A stretch of 64,000 bases of DNA. Source: Salinibacter altiplanensis. GTDB taxonomy: Bacteria > Bacteroidota > Rhodothermia > Rhodothermales > Salinibacteraceae. The position numbers and the translations under genes were made by a program. This document shows, piece by piece, positions 53,122 through 62,108 of this stretch (position 1 is the first letter of the stretch; each line of letters opens with the position of its first letter). The notes beneath the pieces were generated by a model. That model ran no database searches. It was not told the origin of the DNA and saw only the letters and a list, made by a program, of their open reading frames with translations. The stretch covers positions 19,956 through 83,955 of the forward strand of contig NZ_NCQY01000010.1 of NCBI RefSeq assembly GCF_002894645.1, read 5' to 3'.

Positions 53122-56100
53122 ATGAATCGTGTCATCGACTGGTTTGCCCGCAACGGCGTCGCGGCCAACCTCCTCATGGCACTGCTTCTCTTGGGGGGTG
53201 GACTGGCCGCCACGACGATCGTGCAGGAAAACTTTCCGGAGTTTACCCTCGACGCGGTGGAGGTGCGGGTGCGCTACCCGGGGGCCTCCCCGGAGGATGT
53301 GGAAGACTCTATTATCCGGCGCATCGAGGATCGGGTGGAGGCCGTCGAGGGCATCGACCGGATTCTGGCGACGGCGGCGGAGAACGTGGGCGTGGTGACG
53401 GTGGAGCTGTACCGCGGGACGGACTTGAGCCGGGCCCGGACTGACATCAAGTCGGAGGTGGATCGCATCACGGCCTTCCCCGACGAGGCCGAGGAGCCGG
53501 TCGTCACGGAGGTCACCAACCGCGAGCAGGTGCTTCAGGTGGCCGTGCACGGCGACGCTCCGCTCCGGACACTTCGGGAGGCCACCCAGCAGGCCGAGGA
53601 CGATCTCGCCCTCACGCCGGAGGTCTCGTACGTCCGGATGGACGGGGTGCCCGACGAGGAGCTTTCCGTTGAGGTCTCCCGCCATGCGCTCCGAGCGCAT
53701 GGGCTCACCCTCGGGGAGGTAAGCCGGCGGGTGCGCGAGGGAAGCCTCGACCTGCCGGGCGGGAGCATCGAGACGACAGGCGAGGAAATTACCATCCGCA
53801 CGGAAGGGCAAAACTACACCCAGTCGGAGTTTGAGGACCTCGTCCTGCTGAGTCGATCGGACGGCACGAACGTGCGCCTCGGCAACGTCGCGACGGTGGT
53901 GGACGGATTCGATCAGAACTCGGACCTCGTCACCCGCTTCGACGGGGAGCCGGCGGTGCTCCTCAACGTCTTCCGTACCGGCGACGAGCAGGCGTTGGGC
54001 GTGGAGGAGACGGTCAAGGGCTACCTCAACACCGAGCTCCGTCCCTCACTCCCTCCCGGCATCGAGGCCACCGTCTGGCGCAACAGCGCCGACGACCTGC
54101 GCACCCGGCTCGACATCATGATCGAGAACGGGCTCCTGGGGCTGATGCTGGTGCTCCTGGTGCTCGGGCTCTTCCTCACCCCACGGAAGGCGTTCTGGAC
54201 GGCCTCGGGCATCTTCCTCTCGTTCCTGGGGGCGCTTATCCTCATGGAGCTGCTGGACGTCTCCATCAACATGCTGTCGGTCTTCGGCTTCATCATCGCG
54301 ATGGGGATTGCCGTGGACGACGCCATCGTAGTGGTCGAGAACATCTACGCCGAACAGGGCCGAACCGGAGAGCCGCTCGCCGCGGCGATCCGGGGCACAC
54401 AGCGGGTGGCGACGCCGGTCGTGTTTGCCGTCCTCACCACCATGGCGGCCTTCTCGCCCCTGCTGTTCGTGGGCGGCACCATCGGGAAGTTTCTGGGCGA
54501 CGTGCCGACGGTCGTCATCTTCATTCTGGCGATGTCGGTCCTGGAGGTCCTGCTCATCCTGCCATCCCATCTGTCCCACCGTTCGGGACAGGAGGCGCCC
54601 ACGACGTGGATCGGAGCGGTCCTCGGCCGCGTGCGGACCTGGGTCGGTGATCGGCTCCGCGCCTTCATCGAGGGGCCGCTGGAAGGGGCCCTCGCGTTCG
54701 TGACGCGCCACTACGGGGTTGCAATTTCTGGGGGCCTGGCACTGCTGATCGTCACGTTTGGCCTCCTGGCCAACGGGTACATCAAGAACGAATTCTTCCC
54801 GAGCATTCCGGGCAACGTGGTCACGGCCCAGGTGGAGATGCCCCCCGGCACCAACGCGGCGGCGACCGAGCGCATGGCCCGGCGGCTGCGGGCACAAGGA
54901 CTGGAGGTCCTTCGCGACCTGGAAACCCAGTCCGGGGAGCGTCTTCTCGAAACCAGCTACACCACCGTGGGGCGGCAGCCCGTCGCCTCGGGGGGACGCA
55001 CGCAGGCCGGGTTTACGGCGCAGCGGCCGAACGTGGCGGAGGTGAGCATCGAGATGGTCGATGCGGAAGAGCGAACCGTGCCTTCCCCCCAACTGGAGGA
55101 CCGCTGGCGTCGCGCGGTGGGCACTCCCGGGGGGATCCAGTCGCTCGCCTTTACCAGCAGCGCCGGCGGTCCGGGCGGCGATCCGGTGTCCGTGAAGCTC
55201 TTCGCCCCGACCGTGGAGGACATGACGCGGGCCGCCGCGGTCGTCCAGGACAGCCTGCACCGCTACGCAGGCGTCCTGGACGTGACGAGCGACTGGGAGG
55301 AGAAGCGCGAACTTGAGCTTCGCCTCAAGCCCGCAGCCCGGTCACTAGGACTTACGTTGAGCGACCTGGCCCGCCAAGCGCGCGCGGCCTTCTTCGGCGT
55401 CGAGTCGTATCGGCTGCAGCGGGGCCAGGACGAGGTGCGTGTCTACGTGCGCCTCCCCGACGATCAGCGCAACGCCGTGGAGGACCTCCACGAGTACCGG
55501 ATTCGCACGCCGGCCGGGCATGCGGTGCCACTCGAAGAGGTGGCGACGGTGTCGCTCGGCACCAGCCCCACGCAAATCCAGCGGCAGGATGGGCGCCGCG
55601 TCGTCACGGTGAGCGCCGACGTGAACGCGGCCATCACCACGGGGGGAGAAGCCTCGGCGCAGCTCGAGCAGGGGGCCCTTTCGGCCCTGCAGGCCCGGAT
55701 GCCCCAGCTCGAATATCAGTTTGGCGGGCAACAGCGGGAGCAGCGCAAGGCCCAGGGATCGCTCCAGATCGGGTTTCTTCTGGCCCTGTTTGCGATTTAT
55801 GGGCTCCTGGCGATTCCCTTCCGGTCGTACGTGCAGCCGCTCATCATCATGGCCACCATTCCCTTCGCATGGGTCGGGGCGCTGCTCGGCCACTTCGTGC
55901 TCGGCTACAACCTCATCGTGCCCAGCCTCTTCGGCATCGTCGGGCTCAGCGGTGTCATCGTGAACGACGCGCTCGTGATGCTCGACTTTGCCAACGAGGA
56001 GCGGGACAAGGGCACCTCGTGGCGAGACGCGCTCATCCACGCCGGCCAGGTGCGCTTCCGCCCCATCCTGCTCACGTCGCTGACGACCTTCTTCGGACTT

Positions 56101-56295
56101 GCCCCCTTCATCCTGGAGCGGAGCGTCGAGGCCCAGTTCCTCGTCCCGATGGCCATTAGCCTCGGCGCGGGCATTTTGCTCGGCACTGTCATCCTGATGC
56201 TCCTCGTGCCGGCCCTCGCCATGCTGCAGCGCGATGCGACGCAGTCGATCGGGTCGTTCTTTTCAGGCAGCCCGGCGTCTGGTGCGTCCGAATAG
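53122..56295 (+). CDS. RND efflux permease (system B)
   Basis: 1057-residue RND pump. N-terminus MNRVIDWFARNGVAANLLMAL; helix 4 AMGIAVDDAIVVVENIYAEQ with the proton-relay Asp pair intact; second half with FGIVGLSGVIVNDALVMLDF and RFRPILLTSLTTFFGLAP. It looks like the branch of RND proteins in which MNRVIDWFARNGVAANLL-type starts are common and whose members are often unassigned. The gene order pump, OMF, adaptor is the reverse of system A. ATG at 53122. Confidence 0.94.
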   Translation: MNRVIDWFARNGVAANLLMALLLLGGGLAATTIVQENFPEFTLDAVEVRVRYPGASPEDVEDSIIRRIEDRVEAVEGIDRILATAAENVGVVTVELYRGTDLSRARTDIKSEVDRITAFPDEAEEPVVTEVTNREQVLQVAVHGDAPLRTLREATQQAEDDLALTPEVSYVRMDGVPDEELSVEVSRHALRAHGLTLGEVSRRVREGSLDLPGGSIETTGEEITIRTEGQNYTQSEFEDLVLLSRSDGTNVRLGNVATVVDGFDQNSDLVTRFDGEPAVLLNVFRTGDEQALGVEETVKGYLNTELRPSLPPGIEATVWRNSADDLRTRLDIMIENGLLGLMLVLLVLGLFLTPRKAFWTASGIFLSFLGALILMELLDVSINMLSVFGFIIAMGIAVDDAIVVVENIYAEQGRTGEPLAAAIRGTQRVATPVVFAVLTTMAAFSPLLFVGGTIGKFLGDVPTVVIFILAMSVLEVLLILPSHLSHRSGQEAPTTWIGAVLGRVRTWVGDRLRAFIEGPLEGALAFVTRHYGVAISGGLALLIVTFGLLANGYIKNEFFPSIPGNVVTAQVEMPPGTNAAATERMARRLRAQGLEVLRDLETQSGERLLETSYTTVGRQPVASGGRTQAGFTAQRPNVAEVSIEMVDAEERTVPSPQLEDRWRRAVGTPGGIQSLAFTSSAGGPGGDPVSVKLFAPTVEDMTRAAAVVQDSLHRYAGVLDVTSDWEEKRELELRLKPAARSLGLTLSDLARQARAAFFGVESYRLQRGQDEVRVYVRLPDDQRNAVEDLHEYRIRTPAGHAVPLEEVATVSLGTSPTQIQRQDGRRVVTVSADVNAAITTGGEASAQLEQGALSALQARMPQLEYQFGGQQREQRKAQGSLQIGFLLALFAIYGLLAIPFRSYVQPLIIMATIPFAWVGALLGHFVLGYNLIVPSLFGIVGLSGVIVNDALVMLDFANEERDKGTSWRDALIHAGQVRFRPILLTSLTTFFGLAPFILERSVEAQFLVPMAISLGAGILLGTVILMLLVPALAMLQRDATQSIGSFFSGSPASGASE

Positions 56296-56351
56296 GAGCC
56301 CGCTACCCGTTTCCCCATCCGACTTCCCAACAATACACCGCAGTGTTCCGC

Positions 56352-57842
56352 ATGACGGGGTTCCGGTTATACATTCTCGGCATTCCCCTGGGCCTGCTCG
56401 CGCTGGCAGGATGCTCCGTGACGCCGTCCCTGGAAGACCCGGAGGCGGAGCAGGAATTGCCGGGCAGGTTCAAGGCCGCGCCGGGCGATACCACGCTACC
56501 TGCCGCGGCGGCCGACACGGCCGCCTACGACGCCACCCGCTGGTGGACCGCCTACGAGGATCCGGCCCTCACGGCCCTCGTCGACACCGCCCTCGCAGCC
56601 AACCTCGAGTTGGCTTCCGCCCGGGCCCGCGTCGAGGAGCTGGCCGCCCGGTTCCGCATCGCCCGCGCGCCGCTCTTTCCCAGCGTGAGCGCCGACGGGC
56701 AGGTGAGTTATCAGAATCAGCCTGCCAACACGGGCATCAGCAGCGCCATTGGTGGGGACCGGGGCCCAGACCGGTTCGAGTTTACTGACTACCAGGCGTC
56801 CCTCGGCCTCTCCTACGAGATCGACTTCTGGGGCCGGGTCCGCAGCCAGCGTGCGGCGGCCCTCAGCCAGTACTTCGCCACGGCGGCCGATCTGCAGACG
56901 GCCCGCCTGTCGGTTGTGAGCCAGACGATCGCGACATACGCCCAGATCGCGTCTCTACAGCGACAGGTGCGCCTCGGTCGGCGGACGGTCGACCTCCTGG
57001 AGCAGCGCCTGGCGGTGACCGAAGACCGCTACGACCGCGGCCTGGTCCCGTCGTTTCAGGTGTACACCGTACGCCAGAGCCTGCAGTCTGCCCGGGCCGA
57101 GCAGCCGGACCTGGAGAACCGGCTCTACGACGCGCAGGGCCGCCTGGCGGTCCTGCTCGGCCGCTTCGCGGGGGCGGAGCGCACGCTCCTTCCCGACTCG
57201 ATGGCCATCCCCCTGGCCCCGGAGCCAATTCCGGCGGGCCTGCCGTCGGATCTACTCATGCAGCGGCCCGACGTGCGGGCGGCGGCCCTCCGCCTGGAGG
57301 CAGCCCGCCAGGAGATCGGGGTGGCCCGGGCGGAGATGCTCCCGAGCCTGTCGCTGACCGGGCAGGGCGGGACGCAGAGCAGCGAGCTGGCCGACCTGGT
57401 CGACCCCGGGCAGGCCTTCGCCACCTTCGTGGGCCAGCTAACCGCCCCGCTGTTTCAGGGCGGACGGCTGCGGGCGAACCTGAGCGCGGCGGAGGCACGC
57501 TACAAGCAGCAGGCGGCCGCCTACGAGCAGACGGTGCTTACTGCCTTCCAGGAGGTCAAAGCGGCCCTGGTCGCCTACGACAAGCAGCGCCGGCGCTACC
57601 GCGAGGTCCGGCGGCAGGTGGAGACGGCCCAAGACGCATTCCAGACGCAGCGCGGTCGCTACCGGCGGGGCGTCGGCGACGTGCTGTCGCTGCTCGACGC
57701 GGAGCGCACCCTGGCGGAAGCCCAGACGCGACTGGCGGGCGTCCGGCAGGCCGCCCTGAACGCGCGCCTGGCCCTCCACCGGGCCCTTGGCGGTTCGTGG
57801 ACTGAGGCGCCCGCCCCCGACGACCCGCGTCTGTTTGAGTAG
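56352..57842 (+). CDS. NodT/OprM-type outer membrane efflux lipoprotein (system B)
   Basis: 496-residue TolC-type channel with a lipid anchor: signal MTGFRLYILGIPLGLLALAGC with lipobox LAGC. It has the family features RWWTAYEDPALTALVDTALAANLEL, the plug-proximal LGLSYEIDFWGRVRSQRAAA, and the RPDVRAAALRLEAARQEIGVARA stretch in the second repeat. ATG 56352 is used rather than GTG 56343. It is 56 bases after the pump gene. Confidence 0.93.
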   Translation: MTGFRLYILGIPLGLLALAGCSVTPSLEDPEAEQELPGRFKAAPGDTTLPAAAADTAAYDATRWWTAYEDPALTALVDTALAANLELASARARVEELAARFRIARAPLFPSVSADGQVSYQNQPANTGISSAIGGDRGPDRFEFTDYQASLGLSYEIDFWGRVRSQRAAALSQYFATAADLQTARLSVVSQTIATYAQIASLQRQVRLGRRTVDLLEQRLAVTEDRYDRGLVPSFQVYTVRQSLQSARAEQPDLENRLYDAQGRLAVLLGRFAGAERTLLPDSMAIPLAPEPIPAGLPSDLLMQRPDVRAAALRLEAARQEIGVARAEMLPSLSLTGQGGTQSSELADLVDPGQAFATFVGQLTAPLFQGGRLRANLSAAEARYKQQAAAYEQTVLTAFQEVKAALVAYDKQRRRYREVRRQVETAQDAFQTQRGRYRRGVGDVLSLLDAERTLAEAQTRLAGVRQAALNARLALHRALGGSWTEAPAPDDPRLFE

Positions 57843-57912
57843 GCACGAGCCGACGCCCCGGCGTTGTCCCACACGATGGCGTTTCATGCGATGGGGCCCC
57901 GTGGAATTTGGT

Positions 57913-57927
57913 CTGACCGCCGGTCAG
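57913..57927. promoter_or_regulatory. Palindrome CTGACC-GCC-GGTCAG
   Basis: Perfect 6-bp inverted repeat with a 3-bp centre, in the 139-base gap before the system B adaptor. It is of the TGACCGN..CGGTCA type often bound by TetR-family regulators and related to the palindrome at 43056-43075. No regulator gene is adjacent. Confidence 0.55.
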
Positions 57928-57981
57928 CCCTTGAATCGCCGGCTAGCCTTTGAAGACGTTTGATTGAAACGACCCCGACTT

Positions 57982-59235
57982 ATGGACTTCGGTGACTACA
58001 AATGGTACTTGGTGGGGGGCGGCTTCCTCGTGGGAGCTCTCCTCGTTGCGTTCGTGCTGGGGGTGTTCGCCCCGGCGCCCGAACAGACCGACCCCCCGCC
58101 GCAGTCGCCCCTGGTGTCGACGGCGCCGGTGGAGGCACGGGCCGGCAGCCTGCTGGTGCGTGGAACCGGCACGGCGAAGCCCGCCCGCGAGATTCAGCTC
58201 ACCGCTGAGGTTGGAGGCCGCCTTGTCGATGTCGACGAGGCGCTGGTGAGCGGGGGCCGGTTCGAGGCCGGGGAGATGCTCGCCCGCATCGACCCGGCCG
58301 ACTACCGCAGCGCCGTCCAGCAGGCCAAGGCCCAGGTCACCCAGGCAAAGGTTCGGCTCCTGCAGGCCCGCGAGGAGGCCGGCGCCGCCCGGGAGGACTA
58401 CCAGCGCCTCCAGACCCAGACCGGCGAGGCTCCTGCTCCCGACAGCACCGAACTCGGCCGGCTCCTCTTCAACGAGCCGCAGGTGGCTCAGGCGGAGGCC
58501 AACCTGCAAAGCGCGGAGGCCGCCCTCGAGACGGCACGGACCAACCTGGGGCGCACGCGTCTACAGGTGCCCTTCGATGGCCGGGTGCGCCAGAAGCAGG
58601 CCGACCTCGGGGCCTACGTGGCCCCCGGCACGCCGGTCGCCACCGTCTACGGCACATCGGAGGCCGAGATCGTCGTGTCGCTTCCCTCCCGCAAGGCGGC
58701 CCTCATTCAAAACCTGTGGTCCACGATTGGGACACAGTCCGACGCCGAGGTGCCGGCGACGGTGCGGGCCACGTACGGCGGGGAGACGTTCTCCTGGCAG
58801 GGCCGCGTCCACCGGGTCGAGGGCGCGATCAGCGAGCAGACCCGCACCATCGACGTGGTGGTGCGCGTGCCGGATCCGTACAGGCAGACGCCGACCGTCC
58901 AGTCGCAAATGCCGGAGCAGGGCTCCTCCTCCCCTAGCCCGGAGCGGCCGCCCCTGGCCGTGGGCACCTACACGACAGTCGACATCGAGGGGCGCCGAGG
59001 CGGCTCCTACCACGTGGTGCCACGCCGGGCGGTGCGCGCCCGGGAGGCCGGCCGACCGCCGGTCGTCTGGGCGGCGGTCGGCGACTCGATGCTCGTCGAG
59101 CGCCCCGTCGAGCCGATCCAGACGGTGGAGGAGCAGACTTACCTCGCCCCGACCCTCGACGACGACACCCGGGTGATTACGACGGACCTGCGCGTCCAGT
59201 CCGACAGCATGCGCATCCGGGCTGCCCGGCCGTGA
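57982..59235 (+). CDS. RND efflux periplasmic adaptor (system B)
   Basis: 417-residue membrane-fusion protein anchored by an N-terminal helix (about 9-30: WYLVGGGFLVGALLVAFVLG) rather than a lipid. A barrel-sandwich domain (IQLTAEVGGRLVDVDEALVSGG and RLQVPFDGRVRQKQ) encloses a hairpin of about 110 residues; then a beta-barrel and a membrane-proximal domain. A Pro/Ser-rich insertion (about 315-335) is unusual. ATG 57982 is preferred over TTG 57964. Last gene of system B. Confidence 0.9.
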   Translation: MDFGDYKWYLVGGGFLVGALLVAFVLGVFAPAPEQTDPPPQSPLVSTAPVEARAGSLLVRGTGTAKPAREIQLTAEVGGRLVDVDEALVSGGRFEAGEMLARIDPADYRSAVQQAKAQVTQAKVRLLQAREEAGAAREDYQRLQTQTGEAPAPDSTELGRLLFNEPQVAQAEANLQSAEAALETARTNLGRTRLQVPFDGRVRQKQADLGAYVAPGTPVATVYGTSEAEIVVSLPSRKAALIQNLWSTIGTQSDAEVPATVRATYGGETFSWQGRVHRVEGAISEQTRTIDVVVRVPDPYRQTPTVQSQMPEQGSSSPSPERPPLAVGTYTTVDIEGRRGGSYHVVPRRAVRAREAGRPPVVWAAVGDSMLVERPVEPIQTVEEQTYLAPTLDDDTRVITTDLRVQSDSMRIRAARP

Positions 59236-59365
59236 CGAGACGAATGGCACGCCCGTGCAATTGTCTCGGCTGGGGCCCGTGGGCGTTCTCCACCGGATCG
59301 GCCATCGTGAAGCCGGTCGGGACGCACCACCGCACGGATGGGTCAACGGCGATGCTTATCGTAGA

Positions 59366-59393
59366 ACAGCCCGGTGGTCTGCTACCGGGTTGT
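59366..59393 (+). terminator. Stem-loop, possible terminator of system B
   Basis: 10-bp stem ACAGCCCGGT / ACCGGGTTGT (one G-U pair) around an 8-base loop. It is followed by only a short T-rich stretch (TTTC overlapping the stem end), so termination is likely but not certain. Confidence 0.5.
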
Positions 59394-59511
59394 TTCGTCG
59401 ACGCGGCCCTCGCCCCCGCTATTCACACCAGCAGCATCGCACCAATGGCGTCCCAAGACACACCCCCGTGCCAGTGATTCGTTCGTGATGGGCATTGGGC
59501 ACACTCAATGA

Positions 59512-59529
59512 CATTAGCATCGAATTAGA
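59512..59529 (-). promoter_or_regulatory. Putative response-regulator box, two half-sites, upstream of the regulator gene
   Basis: On the minus strand, two direct copies related to TCTAATC: TCTAATT (59523-59529) and GCTAATG (59512-59518), 11 bp apart. The same motif and spacing recur at 61958-61986 before the OMF gene. This suggests autoregulation by the OmpR-type regulator. Confidence 0.5.
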
Positions 59530-59605
59530 GCGCATCCTCCGTGGGCACGACTGAGAAGGGATGCTGTACAAAGTCATCCTGATTCCCAATCAAGAGACGA
59601 GACGG

Positions 59606-60316
59606 ATGGAAGAGAGTCCTACGTTGCTACTGGTGGAAGACGAGCCGGACGTGGCCTCCTTCGTCCAGCAGGGCCTCGAAGAAGAAAGTTATGCAGTGAG
59701 CTGGGTCCAGGAAGGACAGCGGGCCCTGGAGCATGTGCAGCAGGCCCCCGTTGATCTCGTGCTGCTGGACATCCGCCTGCCGGATCGTTCCGGCATCGAG
59801 GTGTGCGGGCGGCTCCGACTCCACCAGCCGAACCTGCCGATCATGATGCTCACGGCCCTGGACGCAGTGGAGGACCGCGTGAAGGGCCTGCGGGCCGGGG
59901 CGGACGATTACCTTCCGAAGCCGTTTGCCTTCGACGAACTTGTGGCCCGCATCGAGGCGCTTTTGCGCCGCGTGGACGCCCCCGCGCAGACCGAAACGCT
60001 CCGGGATGGCCCGCTGGTCGTCGATCCGGCTGCCCAGGTCTGCACGTACGAGGGGAAGGATGTCTCCCTTACCCCCACCGAATTCGATCTCCTCGTGTAC
60101 CTGATGGCGCGCCGGGGGCAGGCCCTGAGCCGGGACGCGATTCACCGGGACGTGTGGGGCCACGACTTCGAGCGGGGCACCAACCTGATCGACGTGTACG
60201 TCAACTACGTGCGTGAGAAGCTAGGCGAAGCCGGGTGTCCCTCTCCGGTTGAGACGGCCCACGGGGTCGGGTACCGGTATACCGCCTGCACAGAGAGCGC
60301 CGAACGACATGATTGA
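59606..60316 (+). CDS. OmpR/PhoB-family response regulator
   Basis: 236-residue transcription factor. Receiver domain (about 5-120) with acidic pocket VEDEPD, phospho-acceptor Asp in VDLVLLDIRLPDRSG (Asp about 54), MMLTA and the Lys in YLPKPFAFDEL. The C-terminal winged-helix domain (about 135-230) has LTPTEFDLLVYLMARRG and the recognition region NLIDVYVNYVREKLGE, followed by GVGYRY. Closest in look to CusR/heavy-metal type regulators. The next kinase gene overlaps its end by 8 bases (ATGATTGA), so they are translationally coupled. ATG at 59606. Confidence 0.95.
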   Translation: MEESPTLLLVEDEPDVASFVQQGLEEESYAVSWVQEGQRALEHVQQAPVDLVLLDIRLPDRSGIEVCGRLRLHQPNLPIMMLTALDAVEDRVKGLRAGADDYLPKPFAFDELVARIEALLRRVDAPAQTETLRDGPLVVDPAAQVCTYEGKDVSLTPTEFDLLVYLMARRGQALSRDAIHRDVWGHDFERGTNLIDVYVNYVREKLGEAGCPSPVETAHGVGYRYTACTESAERHD

Positions 60317-61802
60317 GCTTACCGGACAGTCGAGCCCCTCCGTCGAGCGTTCGTCTCCGAGCCGCCCCTCCTTCCGGCGTCGGTTGCTTACGGTCGTCGG
60401 GCCGGCCCTGGGCGGTGCGCTCCTGCTGTTGGCCCTGCTGGCCTGGGGGGCCGTCTACGTGGCGCTGCAGCAAGGGGCCGTCGACGTCCTTCAGGCCGAA
60501 GGGATCGAGGTAACGGCGGACATCGAGTACAACGAACGGGGGAACCTGGAGGTGGACGGACACGGGTGGGAAGAGGTACACCACCGCCTTGCCGACAAGC
60601 GGGTCGATCCTGTGTTTGTACAGGTGTTCGACCGGTACAACCGAATCGTTCGGGCGTCCGCCAACATCGACTCGCTGAGCGCCCGGTACCCCGAACAGCC
60701 CCGTGCCTCCCCCCGCTCATCGGCCTGGATGCCGACCCTTCAGATCTTCGAGACCGGGGGCCGCACCCTGTACTATCTCGTACGCCCCATCACGCGGGAC
60801 GGACAGGCGGTGGGCTACGTCCAGGTCGCCCGCCTGCTTCCGAAGTACAGCCCGGTCCTGCAGCGGTATGGGGCCGGACTTGCGCTCGTTGTTGTCCTCT
60901 TGTTTGGGGGGCTGCTTGCGCTCGTCGGGTGGGCGGCGGGGCGCGTGCTCCGACCGCTCCGCCGCATCACCGCCTTTGCCGAGACGACGACCTCGTCGGA
61001 CCTTGGGGATCGAATCGACGTGCCGGAGACGGCCGACCACGAGACCGCCCTGCTGGCCCGAACGATCAACGACCTCCTCGACCGGCTTGAAGAGAGCTTC
61101 GAGGCCCTGCGCACGTTCACCTCGAACGCGGCCCACGAGCTTCAAACGCCCCTGACGGTGCTTCAGGGACACGTGGAAATTGCCCTGCGCCGGTCCCGCT
61201 CGGCCGAGAGCTACGAGTCGACGCTCCACCTCCTCGACCGCCGGCTGGGCGAGATGGTGCGGACCGTGCGCTCTCTCCTCACGCTTACGCGCCTGGACCA
61301 AGGGGAGGAGCTCTCAACTGAGCCGGTCGACCTCGGGGTCCTCGCCTGCGAGGAGGGGGAAGCAGCCCAGTCGAGGGCCGAGGACAAGGGAATTACCGTA
61401 ACCGTGAACACCGACGAGGTATGGGTGGACGGGCAGCCCGACCTGCTCCGCGAAGCCGTGCAAAACCTCGTGGACAACGCCGTGAAGTACACGGAGGACG
61501 GCGAGGTGCGAGTGTCCGTCACCGAAGAGGAGGGACAGGCCGCCCTTCGCTGCCGAGACACCGGCATGGGCATCAAGGCAGAAGACCTGCCCCATGTCGG
61601 CGCTCGCTTTTACCGGAGCCAAGAGGCCGGGACTGCCGATTCGGAGGGAAGTGGGCTCGGCCTTGCCCTGGTCCGGCGAATCGTGGAGGCGCACGACGGG
61701 GAGCTCCGTGTCGAGTCGATCCCGGGAGAGGGGAGTCAATTCGAGCTCTCCCTACCAGCAGTGCCTGCCCCGGCCTCGGCTCAGGCAGTGGACGCGTCCT
61801 GA
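60309..61802 (+). CDS. Sensor histidine kinase (CusS-like, HAMP-HisKA-HATPase)
   Basis: 497-residue membrane kinase. First helix about 28-52 (VVGPALGGALLLLALLAWGA), periplasmic sensor of about 140 residues (ARYPEQPRASPRSSAWMPTL), second helix about 197-218, HAMP, HisKA with phospho-acceptor His in SNAAHELQTPLTVLQGH, and HATPase_c with NLVDNAVKYTED, DTGMGIKAEDL and GSGLGLALV. Its partner is the regulator encoded just upstream. The placement before a CusC-type OMF and adaptor suggests metal or envelope-stress sensing. Confidence 0.94.
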   Translation: MIELTGQSSPSVERSSPSRPSFRRRLLTVVGPALGGALLLLALLAWGAVYVALQQGAVDVLQAEGIEVTADIEYNERGNLEVDGHGWEEVHHRLADKRVDPVFVQVFDRYNRIVRASANIDSLSARYPEQPRASPRSSAWMPTLQIFETGGRTLYYLVRPITRDGQAVGYVQVARLLPKYSPVLQRYGAGLALVVVLLFGGLLALVGWAAGRVLRPLRRITAFAETTTSSDLGDRIDVPETADHETALLARTINDLLDRLEESFEALRTFTSNAAHELQTPLTVLQGHVEIALRRSRSAESYESTLHLLDRRLGEMVRTVRSLLTLTRLDQGEELSTEPVDLGVLACEEGEAAQSRAEDKGITVTVNTDEVWVDGQPDLLREAVQNLVDNAVKYTEDGEVRVSVTEEEGQAALRCRDTGMGIKAEDLPHVGARFYRSQEAGTADSEGSGLGLALVRRIVEAHDGELRVESIPGEGSQFELSLPAVPAPASAQAVDAS

Positions 61803-62108
61803 GGCCGCGTCGCCACAGACCGGCAAGGTGCATCCAGTTCCGAGGCTGCCCTGGAAGGAAAAGGCTGAAGACGATCAAGCGCGGGGGCGTACGACCGGAC
61901 AAGCGTTCGAGTCCGTCCTGCGGGGAACTCGTGTCGCCATTGCGACGGACAGCATTCTCTAATCGTCCTCTAATCCGTTTCTCATCGTTCCCTAAGATCC
62001 CTCTGTAGGGGAGGGGCGTCTGACCCATATGCCTGCCGACGACAGGCCACCGGGACCGGACCGACAGGTCCTGCGACGACGGTTCAGACGAACAACGTCT
62101 CTCCTCGA
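61803..62108 (+). other. Intergenic region before the system C pump genes
   Basis: 306 bases without a gene between the kinase stop and the OMF start. It holds the phased TCTAATC repeats at 61958-61986 described separately and presumably the operon promoter. No coding frame with similarity. Confidence 0.4.
61958..61986 (+). promoter_or_regulatory. Three direct repeats at 11-bp spacing: OmpR-type regulator binding site
   Basis: TCTAATC (61958-61964), TCTAATC (61969-61975) and TCTCATC (61980-61986), each starting 11 bp after the last, i.e. one helical turn, as in Pho-box and other OmpR/PhoB-family sites. They lie about 125-150 bases before the OMF start. Adjacent regulator genes and the inverted copies at 59512-59529 support control by this two-component pair. 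Confidence 0.65.

Larger units (their letters stand above)
59236..59605 (+). other. Intergenic stretch between system B and the two-component genes
   Basis: 370 bases without a gene. It holds a strong hairpin at 59366-59393 and 11-bp-phased half-sites at 59512-59529, described separately. No coding frame with similarity is seen. Confidence 0.4.
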
